Shown: positions 7,605 to 13,809 of the stretch, in pieces | How positions within the stretch are numbered: the stretch's first letter is position 1 | Layout: each line of letters begins with the position of its first letter | Source of the DNA: Candidatus Pelagibacterales bacterium | GTDB lineage: Bacteria; Pseudomonadota; Alphaproteobacteria; Pelagibacterales; AG-422-B15 | Length of the DNA: 13,809 nucleotides | NCBI GenBank assembly: GCA_016777745.1 | Contig: JADHQX010000020.1 | Coordinates: forward strand, 1-13,809 | Direction: 5' to 3' | Made by a program: the position numbers and the translations under genes | Notes under the pieces: model-generated | The model's database searches: none | What the model was told of the DNA's origin: nothing | What the model saw: the letters and a program-made list of their open reading frames with translations, nothing else

Positions 7605-8435
7605 ATGAAAGTAAATATTTTATCTGGTGCCTTGGGAGCAGAAGTTTCAGACTTTAATCTCAATTCAGTTACACAAGAAAATTTTGAAAAGTTAAATGCT
7701 CTACTCTTGGAGCATAAAGTGATTTTTTTTAGAGATCAAAATATTAGTTCTAAAGAGTTAATGTTCCTTGGTTCTTTATTTGGCCCAGTTGAAGAGCACG
7801 CTTATGTAAAAGGCTTGGATGATTTTCCTCAAATAACTAGAATTATAAAGGCAGCAGATGAAAAAAATCAATGGGGTGAAGGATGGCATAGTGATGTGAG
7901 TTATGATGTTACGCCATGTAAGACAATTATACTAAGGTCAATTAAGATTCCCCCTATTGGAGGAGATACAGTATTTTCAAATATGGAACTTGCCTGGGAA
8001 ACACTTGATGAAGACATCAAAAAAATAATTGTCGATAAAAATGCATTACACACATCTAATGGATCAAATTTTTTTGTAGACGATTTTTCTGAAATGCAAA
8101 GCAACGGCAAGATTGGTGAAAAGTACTCTAATGAACATCCAATTGTGAGAACGCACCCTGAAACTGGTAAGAAGATTTTATATGTAAATCCTACATATAC
8201 AAAAAAAATTATGGGTCTTTCAAAAAAAGACAGTGATAACTTGCTAGAGAGAATATTTAGACATCAAGAAAAACTTGATTTGTCGTGTCGCTTCAAATGG
8301 ACTGAAAATGCTGTAGCAATATTAGACAATAGATGCACTCAGCATTATGCAATTGCAGATTTTTATCCTGGTAGAGGACTTGGTCACGAACGTGTAATGG
8401 ATAGAATTGCAATAGTAGGCGATCAACCTTATTAA
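7605..8435 (+). CDS. TauD/TfdA family 2-oxoglutarate-dependent dioxygenase
   Basis: 276 residues, the usual length for TauD/TfdA enzymes, and cytoplasmic (no signal peptide). The Fe(II) ligands are H95 and D97 in GWHSDVSY and H247 in TQHYA. R263 in GHERVMDR is placed to bind 2-oxoglutarate, with T107 as a likely partner. The motifs FFRDQNIS (41-48), FGPVEEH (59-65) and GGDTVFSNM (119-127) are also typical. The family hydroxylates taurine, 2,4-D, alkyl sulfates (AtsK) and other small carboxylates or sulfonates, usually releasing an aldehyde plus sulfite, sulfate or a related group. The adjacent EamA transporter and the nearby alkylsulfatase-like gene make an organosulfur substrate attractive but unproven. 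Its end lies 5 bases from the end of yciB. Confidence 0.9.
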   Translation: MKVNILSGALGAEVSDFNLNSVTQENFEKLNALLLEHKVIFFRDQNISSKELMFLGSLFGPVEEHAYVKGLDDFPQITRIIKAADEKNQWGEGWHSDVSYDVTPCKTIILRSIKIPPIGGDTVFSNMELAWETLDEDIKKIIVDKNALHTSNGSNFFVDDFSEMQSNGKIGEKYSNEHPIVRTHPETGKKILYVNPTYTKKIMGLSKKDSDNLLERIFRHQEKLDLSCRFKWTENAVAILDNRCTQHYAIADFYPGRGLGHERVMDRIAIVGDQPY

Positions 8436-8440
8436 TTATT

Positions 8441-8980
8441 TTATTCCTGCATATTTTTTTGAATAAACATAACTTGAGATAAAATAAACAATATTGATAA
8501 TCCCATAATTCCAAATAATTTAAAATTTACCCAAACAGTATCTGAGAAGTTTCTATACACAAGCTCATTACAGATTGCTAAAAATAGAAAATAAATAGCC
8601 CATCTAAATGTTAATTTATGCCAAGCAGGCTCATTTAAACTCAGCGATGAACTCATAAGATTTTTAATCAGGGGTTTTTTAAAATAAAGACCTATAAATA
8701 GTATTGATGCGAAAATTAAGTTTACTAAGGTTACCTTAAATTTAATAAAAATTGGATTATCAAAATATATTGTTAAAAAACCAAATATAAGAATTAAAAT
8801 TGAGCTAAAAAGAAGCATGGGTGGAATTTTTCGTTCTGCAATATATGAAAGCCCCATTGCTAAAACACTAGCTACCATTAGGGGAATAATTGCACCTTGG
8901 ATCTCACCCGTCTTAAAAAAGAATACAAAAAATACTAATATGGGTCCGTAATCAACAAAAGGTTTAACTAAATTTTTCAC
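8441..8980 (-). CDS. yciB: YciB/IspZ-type inner-membrane septation protein A
   Basis: 179 residues with five or six membrane segments. The start is a GTG at 8980: an in-frame TAA lies only a few codons upstream, and the N-terminus K-N-L-V-K-P-F-V-D-Y-G-P-I-L-V-F-F aligns with the family start. Further family marks are KPLIKNLM (about 101-108), LNEPAWHKLTFRWA (about 115-128) and NFSDTVWVNFKLFG (about 144-157). YciB proteins are linked to cell-envelope integrity and septation (Shigella ispZ mutants have septation defects). The gene starts 5 bases after hspQ ends and is probably translated from the same mRNA. Confidence 0.92.
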   Translation of the reverse strand: MKNLVKPFVDYGPILVFFVFFFKTGEIQGAIIPLMVASVLAMGLSYIAERKIPPMLLFSSILILIFGFLTIYFDNPIFIKFKVTLVNLIFASILFIGLYFKKPLIKNLMSSSLSLNEPAWHKLTFRWAIYFLFLAICNELVYRNFSDTVWVNFKLFGIMGLSILFILSQVMFIQKNMQE

Positions 8981-8985
8981 AATAA

Positions 8986-9309
8986 TTAATTACTTTTAGC
9001 TCTTGAGATATATTTTCCATCTTCTATTCCGGTAAATATTTCTTCTACCAATGGATGAATTACAGGTTCTGGAATTTCCTCTTTTAGTAAATTCTGCTGT
9101 GAGACGTAGGCAATATAAGAGGGTTGACTTGGAGACTCAGCTAACAAATGATAAAAAGGTTGATCCTTCTTTGGTCGAACTTGTGCCGGTATAGACTGAT
9201 ACCATTCTTCAGTGTTATCGAATTCTGGATCAACATCAAAAATTACTCCTCTAAAGTCGAAGTATCTATGTTTAACTATTTGGCCAATCTCAAATTTTGC
9301 TTTATCCAT
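8986..9309 (-). CDS. hspQ: Heat shock protein HspQ (YccV family)
   Basis: 107 residues, the normal length. KFEIGQIVKH (5-14), RGVIFDVDPEF (20-30), EEWYQSIP (34-41), KKDQPFYHLL (47-56) and YVSQQNLL (69-76) are characteristic of HspQ. In enterobacteria HspQ binds hemimethylated DNA and acts as a specificity factor for Lon protease; the same role is assumed here. The sequence around DVDPEF and NTEEWY is closer to the alphaproteobacterial versions I recall than to that of E. coli. No Shine-Dalgarno precedes the ATG. The gene lies 50 bases after the DsbA-like gene and 5 bases before yciB. Confidence 0.93.
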   Translation of the reverse strand: MDKAKFEIGQIVKHRYFDFRGVIFDVDPEFDNTEEWYQSIPAQVRPKKDQPFYHLLAESPSQPSYIAYVSQQNLLKEEIPEPVIHPLVEEIFTGIEDGKYISRAKSN

Positions 9310-9315
9310 ACTATG

Positions 9316-9344
9316 AAGATAATAATTATTTACCAGTTATTCAA
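9316..9344 (-). promoter_or_regulatory. Candidate hspQ promoter (TTGAAT-17-TATCTT, with CTTGAA as in sigma32 sites)
   Basis: On the minus strand TTGAAT (9339-9344), a 17-base spacer and TATCTT (9316-9321) form a promoter-like pair just before hspQ. The -35 is part of CTTGAA, which resembles heat-shock sigma32 -35 elements. The -10 ends only 6 bases from the ATG, so a transcript from here would be leaderless or nearly so. That agrees with the lack of a Shine-Dalgarno. In such AT-rich DNA a chance match is quite possible. Confidence 0.33.
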
Positions 9345-9359
9345 GGGGTTAGAAATGGC

Positions 9360-9965
9360 CTAACTTTGGGTATTTATCTCATTAATTAGTCCAATGACTT
9401 TTTCCTCTTTAACATAACCAGGAATCATTGTGTCATTAATTATAGATGCAGGTGTTCCTCGTAACCCAAGGTCCTTAGCTAATTTTTTATTTATTTGAAT
9501 AATTTGATCATATGGCTGAGTCTGAGCGAAATTATATAGCTTGTTACCTTGAAGACTATTCTCATCTAACAACTGAATAATATTTTCCTTATTCATTGAT
9601 GAACCAAGAGTCATAAATCCATTATGAATTGAGAAATATAAATCAGGATTATCATTCCAAACTTTTAAAGCAATATTTGCTGCAATATCTGAGATACCTC
9701 CAAAAATAGGAAATTCTAAATAAACTATTCTTATATCATTTCTAGATTTTAATATGTTTCCATAATCAACTGCTTGCTTTGCACAATAACCACATCGATA
9801 ATCAAAAAATTCTACAATTGTATATTTAGCATCAATATCACCAACTGTTGGTAATTGATTTGCTTCATGATTTCGAATAATAAAACTAGCTAAATTAGAT
9901 TCAGCAAAAGTAGTAATAGGCAATACAAGTATTATTATACATAAAAATTTTTTAATATGATTCAT
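9360..9965 (-). CDS. Periplasmic DsbA-like thiol:disulfide oxidoreductase
   Basis: 201 residues. A signal peptide (1 to about 21, ending T-T-F-A) sends it to the periplasm. The thioredoxin-fold active site is C58-G-Y-C61 in FFDYRCGYC, and the cis-proline is in R-G-T-P172. A helical insertion between them (about 90-160) is as in DsbA, so this is the DsbA/Com1-like family rather than plain thioredoxin. It probably oxidises or isomerises cysteines of exported proteins. No DsbB or DsbD partner is in the window. AAGG lies 8 bases before the ATG, inside the end of murU, and the two genes overlap by four bases (ATGA type). Confidence 0.87.
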   Translation of the reverse strand: MNHIKKFLCIIILVLPITTFAESNLASFIIRNHEANQLPTVGDIDAKYTIVEFFDYRCGYCAKQAVDYGNILKSRNDIRIVYLEFPIFGGISDIAANIALKVWNDNPDLYFSIHNGFMTLGSSMNKENIIQLLDENSLQGNKLYNFAQTQPYDQIIQINKKLAKDLGLRGTPASIINDTMIPGYVKEEKVIGLINEINTQS

Positions 9966-10666
9966 TTGTTTAACCTTATTACAGATTCTTTTGTTCCAAC
10001 ATGATTAAATTTCTTATTTGTTACAAAAGTATATAATTTATTTTGTTTAATATTTTGGTCCCAAATTTTATTGGTTGAAAATACTGTATCACGATAACTA
10101 TCAAATTGTCTCCTATTAACAATTTGAATCCCACAATATACTAATGGTTTAATATTTGTATTTGTATTAAATCGTTGCAATTGATTATCTTTATTTTTTA
10201 TAAAGTCACCTACTCCTGAATAGCCTGATGTATTTTCTATTTTAGTAGTAAGTAATAAAGAATCCATCTTATTTGAATTAAATTGTTCTAATAAAGACTG
10301 AATTGATTTTACTGAATGACTATTCCATAGCACATCGCTATTCATAACTAGAATATTTTCGTCTTTTATAAGAGAAAAAGCTTTTTTAATACCTCCACCG
10401 GTATCTAATAATTTCTTTGTTTCATCAGAGATTAATATTTTTTTATCTAATTGATTTATATAATCTACTATTTGCTTTGATTCATAGTGAACATTGATAA
10501 GTATATTTTTAATTCCTGTTTTTTCTAGGCTATCAATACAATATTTTATAAGTGGCTTATTTTTAACTTTAATTAGAGGTTTTGGTGTATTACTTGTTAA
10601 AGGAAGCATTCTTTTGCCAAAGCCAGCCGCTAAGATTAATGCGGTATCAATACTGTTATTTTGCAT
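9962..10666 (-). CDS. murU: MurU-type N-acetylmuramate-1-phosphate uridylyltransferase
   Basis: 234 residues from the ATG at 10666. The frame stays open to a GTG at 10702, but that adds 12 poorly conserved residues and deepens the overlap with amgK. The nucleotidyltransferase signature is clear: LAAGFGKRMLPLT (12-24) then PKPLIKVKNKPLI (28-40), DTGGGI (88-93) and metal-binding D111 in NSDVLW. MurU joins UTP to MurNAc-1-phosphate to give UDP-MurNAc, bypassing de novo synthesis in peptidoglycan recycling. The length is close to Pseudomonas MurU. Directly following an AmgK-type kinase gene, with an 11-base overlap, makes MurU more likely than a generic sugar nucleotidyltransferase. The C-terminus overlaps the DsbA-like gene by four bases. 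Confidence 0.85.
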   Translation of the reverse strand: MQNNSIDTALILAAGFGKRMLPLTSNTPKPLIKVKNKPLIKYCIDSLEKTGIKNILINVHYESKQIVDYINQLDKKILISDETKKLLDTGGGIKKAFSLIKDENILVMNSDVLWNSHSVKSIQSLLEQFNSNKMDSLLLTTKIENTSGYSGVGDFIKNKDNQLQRFNTNTNIKPLVYCGIQIVNRRQFDSYRDTVFSTNKIWDQNIKQNKLYTFVTNKKFNHVGTKESVIRLNK

Positions 10667-11627
10667 TTGGTAATATTTTTTTAAGCCAAACTTTAAGATC
10701 ACTCATTGTAGGATTATTTAGATTAGATTCGATATATTTCCATGCATTATCATTATATCCCATATATTTAGATTTATTGTCTCTCAAATTTAATCTGGAA
10801 AAAATTCCTAAAATTTTAAGATTTCTTTGTACTGAGTAAAAGGCTAGCTCTTTTTCCAATTGATTGGGATCATATCCTGTTGAATCAATAAAATATTTTA
10901 TTAATATATTTTTTAGATCTTTTGAGATTGGCCTTCTTACATCCTCAATAATTGAAATTAAGTCATAGCTGGATGAGCCAAGCACTGCATCTTGAAAGTC
11001 TAAAATTCCTACTTGTTTTAAGCCTAATTTTGATTTCTGCAAAATTAAATTATCAACATGATAATCTCTTAATACTAATTTTTCAAATTTAGTATCTAAA
11101 TTATTAAAAATTTTATTAATTATATCTTTGAAATTTTTTATATCAGTGTCTGTAATATTTATTTTCAAATATTTTTTTAGATACCACTCTATAAATAATT
11201 GACTTTCATCTTGCAAAATTTCTACTGAATATTTTTCTAAAAAAGTAAAATTACTAAATTTATTTAAATCTTTTTTATAAATTTCAACTAATACATCAAT
11301 TGCTTGTTTATAAAGTTGTTCTTCATTTTCACTATTTAATATTTGTGAAAAGATATTTTCTCCTAAGTCCTCTAGTAGTAAAAATCCATTTTCTTTATCA
11401 ATAGTAAATATTTCTGGAACATTTAATTTAAATTCTCTCAACACGTGATTTATATTAATAAAAGAGCCAACGTCTTCCCCCAAGTGTGGATCAGCATCCA
11501 TTAAGATTTTTTTATCTACCCTAAAATACTTTCTAAATGAAGCATCATTTTTTATGGGTATTAAGTTCTTAGTTTCAATTTGATTATTTTTTAAAAAATT
11601 ATTAATTTGATTTATTCTAGACACCAT
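10656..11627 (-). CDS. amgK: AmgK-type N-acetylmuramate/N-acetylglucosamine anomeric kinase
   Basis: 323 residues with an aminoglycoside-phosphotransferase-like kinase fold. NDASFRKYFRV (27-37) is the AmgK-type N-terminal motif and LLLEDLGEN (83-91) the hinge. The catalytic loop is RDYHVDNLIL (187-196) and the metal-binding DFQDA is at 210-214. AmgK phosphorylates MurNAc and GlcNAc at C1, and MurU then makes the UDP-sugar. Both enzymes are cytoplasmic. The gene overlaps tsaE by 16 bases and murU by 11, so the three are coupled. The coding sequence is extremely AT-rich with long lysine, asparagine and isoleucine runs, more so than ahcY next door. Confidence 0.86.
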   Translation of the reverse strand: MVSRINQINNFLKNNQIETKNLIPIKNDASFRKYFRVDKKILMDADPHLGEDVGSFININHVLREFKLNVPEIFTIDKENGFLLLEDLGENIFSQILNSENEEQLYKQAIDVLVEIYKKDLNKFSNFTFLEKYSVEILQDESQLFIEWYLKKYLKINITDTDIKNFKDIINKIFNNLDTKFEKLVLRDYHVDNLILQKSKLGLKQVGILDFQDAVLGSSSYDLISIIEDVRRPISKDLKNILIKYFIDSTGYDPNQLEKELAFYSVQRNLKILGIFSRLNLRDNKSKYMGYNDNAWKYIESNLNNPTMSDLKVWLKKILPNAK

Positions 11628-12070
11628 TTTAAATCTTTCTTATTTATATTTCCAATAAAAATAAAATTTAATGATCTTTTACTCTTACTAACTAAATCAA
11701 TATTAATTTCGATTCGATTAGCTGGTAAGGCTTCAGGAAATTTACTAGCCCATTCTATAATGCAAATACCTTTAGAAATTGAATTATCATAATCAAGCTC
11801 AATTAAATCATCACTATTTTCAAGTCTATAAAAGTCATAGTGATTTATAGTAAAATTTTTATCTTTATATGTTTGCAATAAGGAGAAGGTGGGACTTGGA
11901 ATTTCACCAGATATTTTTCTGTCCTTTATGATCGTTTGAATTAAATATCTTGAAAAAGTAGTTTTGCCTGCACCCAAATCACCATTAAGACAGATAACGC
12001 AGTCTTCAGGGATTGATTTTGCAAATTTATTTGCAATTTTTCGAGTATCTTCTTCTTTTAGAACAATCAT
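11612..12070 (-). CDS. tsaE: tRNA t6A biosynthesis ATPase TsaE
   Basis: 152 residues, the normal TsaE length. The Walker A motif is GDLGAGKTT (30-38). SPTF (59-62), HYDFYRL (77-83) and the IIEW stretch (104-107) are family signatures. TsaE is the ATPase that works with TsaB and TsaD in making threonylcarbamoyladenosine at position 37 of tRNAs that read ANN codons. No Shine-Dalgarno is visible. It follows ahcY after 27 bases and overlaps amgK by 16. In many gammaproteobacteria tsaE neighbours an amidase gene; here it neighbours sugar recycling genes. Confidence 0.95.
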   Translation of the reverse strand: MIVLKEEDTRKIANKFAKSIPEDCVICLNGDLGAGKTTFSRYLIQTIIKDRKISGEIPSPTFSLLQTYKDKNFTINHYDFYRLENSDDLIELDYDNSISKGICIIEWASKFPEALPANRIEINIDLVSKSKRSLNFIFIGNINKKDLKWCLE

Positions 12071-12097
12071 AATGAGATTGTATCATTAATTTACTAA

Positions 12098-13393
12098 CTA
12101 GTAACGATAAGCGTCAGGCTTAAATGGTCCAGCTTGATCAACATTAATATAGTCAGCTTGTTCTTTAGACAATTTAGTTAACTTTGCTCCAAGCTTATCT
12201 AAATGAAGTATAGCAACCTTTTCATCTAGGTGCTTTGGTAATACATAGATATCATTTTTATATTTATCGGTATTTTCCCACAACTCAATTTGTGCAAGCA
12301 CTTGGTTTGTAAAAGAAGCACTCATAACAAAGCTTGGGTGACCTGTGGCACAGCCGAGATTCACTAAGCGGCCTTCGGCAAGAACAATAACTCTTTTACC
12401 ATCTGGAAATTCAACTTCATCAACTTGAGGTTTAACATTATGCCACTTATGATTTCTTAAAGCATCAATTTGAATTTCAGAATCAAAATGTCCAATATTA
12501 CATAGTATAGATCTATCTTTCATTTCTCTAATATGTTCAATGGTCACAATATCTTTGTTACCGGTTGCAGTAACAACAATATCAGCATCTCCAATTACAT
12601 CTTCCATGTTAACAACTTGATAGCCTTCCATTGCTGCTTGAAGTGCGCAAATAGGATCTACTTCTGTAATTAATACTCTAGCACCTTGACCTCTTAAAGC
12701 TGCGGCACTACCTTTTCCAACGTCACCAAAACCGGCAACTATGCAAGTTTTACCTGCAAGCATGACATCTGTAGCTCTTTTGATTGCATCAATTAAACTT
12801 TCACGACAACCATAAAGATTATCGAATTTTGATTTAGTAACTGAGTCATTAACATTAATTGCAGGTATCATTAACTCACCTTTAGCAACCATTTCTTTTA
12901 ATGACTTAACACCTGTAGTTGTTTCCTCGGAAACACCCTTAATATCTTTCATCATTTCTGGATACTTCTTATGCATGTGAGCAGTTAAGTCTCCACCATC
13001 ATCTAGTAATAAATTAGGAACCCAATCTGGTTTTCCAGTTATTGTTTTTTCAATACATTCCCAATACTCTTCTTCCGTTTCACCTTTCCAGGCAAATACA
13101 GGAATTCCTTTTCTTGCAATAGCAGCAGCAGCTTGATCTTGTGTTGAAAAAATATTACAAGATGACCATCTAACTTCTGCACCAAGTGCAACTAATGTAT
13201 CGATTAAAACTGCAGTTTGAATGGTCATATGAAGACATCCAATTATTCTTGCACCTTTTAGTGGTTTATCATTTCCGTAAGCACTTCTTAAAGACATCAA
13301 TCCTGGCATCTCAGTTTCAGCGATAGCTATTTCTTTATCACCCCAATCCGCAAGAGACATATCAGCTACTTTGTAATCATGATTATCGGCCAT
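12098..13393 (-). CDS. ahcY: Adenosylhomocysteinase (S-adenosyl-L-homocysteine hydrolase)
   Basis: 431 residues, cytoplasmic. It splits S-adenosylhomocysteine into adenosine and homocysteine, clearing the product inhibitor of methyltransferases. Conserved features include the AETEMPGLM region (25-33), DDGGD (131-135), EETTTG (156-161), the catalytic K187 and D191 in [12 protein letters not shown], the NAD-binding GFGDVGKG (221-228), GHFDSEI (in the last third) and the C-terminal K425-P-D-A-Y-R-Y. The length equals the short form (human is 432); the roughly 40-residue insertion found in many bacterial forms is absent. A good ribosome binding site, GGAG, lies 7 bases before the ATG. Its less AT-rich, more conserved coding sequence fits high expression. 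Confidence 0.97.
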   Translation of the reverse strand: MADNHDYKVADMSLADWGDKEIAIAETEMPGLMSLRSAYGNDKPLKGARIIGCLHMTIQTAVLIDTLVALGAEVRWSSCNIFSTQDQAAAAIARKGIPVFAWKGETEEEYWECIEKTITGKPDWVPNLLLDDGGDLTAHMHKKYPEMMKDIKGVSEETTTGVKSLKEMVAKGELMIPAINVNDSVTKSKFDNLYGCRESLIDAIKRATDVMLAGKTCIVAGFGDVGKGSAAALRGQGARVLITEVDPICALQAAMEGYQVVNMEDVIGDADIVVTATGNKDIVTIEHIREMKDRSILCNIGHFDSEIQIDALRNHKWHNVKPQVDEVEFPDGKRVIVLAEGRLVNLGCATGHPSFVMSASFTNQVLAQIELWENTDKYKNDIYVLPKHLDEKVAILHLDKLGAKLTKLSKEQADYINVDQAGPFKPDAYRY

Positions 13394-13456
13394 TAGTAAA
13401 CTCCATTTTAATATAATTATTAGCTATTTAAATCCTGCATTAGATTATTTCAATAG
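13394..13456 (-). promoter_or_regulatory. ahcY leader with ribosome binding site and candidate promoter
   Basis: GGAG (13401-13404) sits 7 bases before the ahcY ATG, the best Shine-Dalgarno in the window. TTGAAA (13448-13453), 17 bases and TAAATA (13425-13430) are a possible -35/-10 pair, so ahcY may be expressed apart from the kinase gene upstream. I looked for SAH or SAM riboswitch-like conserved GC-rich stems and saw none in this short leader. Confidence 0.45.
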
Positions 13457-13809
13457 TTAATTATTAATACTTATTGGCAAATTAACTATAAACTTAGCAC
13501 CGACAAGTTTGCCATTCATGATTTGATTTTCAGCTCTAATATTTCCTTGATGCGCCTCAATAATTTGCCTTGCTATATGCAAGCCCAAGCCAGAATGAAT
13601 AGATGTTGCATTATCGCTAGGCTCTCGAAATGTATAAAATCGGTTAAATATATTTTCTGTATTTAATTCTTTGATGCCTGGACCATTATCAGCAATTGTA
13701 ATTGTAAGATAACTTGAAGCTAAACTAATGCTTGTTTCTATTATGCTGCTATTTGGAGAAAACGAAATGGCATTATCATAGATATTATGAAGTGCTCTTT
13801 TAATAAATT
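13457..13809 (-). CDS. Sensor histidine kinase, C-terminal ATPase part (N-terminus beyond window)
   Basis: 116 codons are visible before the stop at 13457-13459, read by hand on the minus strand; the start lies beyond the window. The HATPase motifs are all present in order: N box HNIYDNAISFS, G1 box ADNGPGI, F box NIFNRFYTFRE and G2 box SGLGLHIARQIIEAHQG. This is the ATP-binding domain of a two-component histidine kinase. The R-F-Y-T-F-R-E then S-G-L-G-L pattern recalls ChvG-type alphaproteobacterial kinases, and chvG lies in the ahcY neighbourhood in some alphaproteobacteria (from memory). The sensor and phosphoacceptor domains are not visible, so the signal is unknown. Confidence 0.88.
   Translation of the reverse strand, partial: FIKRALHNIYDNAISFSPNSSIIETSISLASSYLTITIADNGPGIKELNTENIFNRFYTFREPSDNATSIHSGLGLHIARQIIEAHQGNIRAENQIMNGKLVGAKFIVNLPISINN

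Noticed and set aside
8440..8467. Inverted repeat TTTATTC / GAATAAA with a 14-base loop at the tauD-yciB junction as a terminator
   Set aside because: The stem is 7 pairs with a single G-C pair, the loop is long, and no T-run follows on either strand. It is expected by chance in AT-rich DNA.
7901..8514. Minus-strand frames at 7901-8110 and 8293-8514
   Set aside because: The first is antisense to the dioxygenase around its iron site. The second straddles the dioxygenase and yciB ends in the wrong frame.
9148..9363. Plus-strand frame antisense to hspQ
   Set aside because: It overlaps the well-conserved hspQ gene along most of its length and shows no family similarity.
10667..10702. Longer MurU N-terminus from the GTG at 10702
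   Set aside because: The extra 12 residues are unlike the family start, there is no ribosome binding site, and the overlap with amgK would grow from 11 to 47 bases.
10582..11792. Plus-strand frames at 10582-10839 and 11607-11792
   Set aside because: They are antisense to amgK/murU and tsaE. They are hydrophobic only because AT-rich antisense DNA codes for Phe, Leu and Ile.
13394..13456. SAH or SAM riboswitch before ahcY
   Set aside because: The leader is only 63 bases and AT-rich, without the GC-rich conserved stems or pseudoknot partners that these riboswitches need.

Overview
The window is AT-rich bacterial chromosome with tightly packed genes, short intergenic gaps and several overlapping start/stop codons. 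It looks like a streamlined, probably marine, Proteobacterium. Some details lean towards a low-GC alphaproteobacterium. The HspQ sequence resembles the alphaproteobacterial form. The minus-strand order ChvG-like histidine kinase, ahcY, tsaE, amgK, murU recalls gene orders I remember from that class. The AhcY protein, without the insertion seen in many alphaproteobacterial versions, is less decisive. The assignment is a recollection-based inference, not proven. I see no insertion sequence, tRNA, rRNA, CRISPR array, prophage or plasmid gene, and no gene-free stretch above about 75 bases.

Left part (1-4424). A large DUF3604 protein with a PHP-like metal site runs leftwards off the window. It is divergently transcribed, across 60 bases, from a two-gene operon: a membrane-anchored parvulin-like foldase and a HupE/UreJ-family membrane protein, which overlap by ATGA. 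All three act at or beyond the inner membrane, and two carry conserved histidine or aspartate metal-type motifs. I suggest they form one envelope module, perhaps metal-related. This is the least understood part of the window.

Middle part (4430-8435). On the minus strand, a lipoprotein-like relative of type III alkylsulfatases (metallo-beta-lactamase, dimerisation and SCP-like domains) is followed by a small DUF3429 membrane protein. Divergent to them are an EamA/DMT transporter and a TauD/TfdA-type 2-oxoglutarate dioxygenase. The set suggests scavenging of organosulfur or other small organic compounds. The alkylsulfatase relative, however, seems to have ordinary beta-lactamase-fold metal ligands where true alkylsulfatases have glutamates, so its substrate is open.

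Right part (8441-13809). A minus-strand housekeeping run, in transcription order: a histidine kinase (C-terminus only), ahcY (SAH hydrolase), tsaE (tRNA t6A synthesis), amgK and murU (peptidoglycan sugar recycling), a DsbA-like thiol oxidoreductase, hspQ, and yciB. From tsaE to the DsbA-like gene every neighbouring pair overlaps, so these are almost certainly co-transcribed. Both convergent junctions (4425-4429 and 8436-8440) are only 5 bases long and hold no convincing terminator hairpin.
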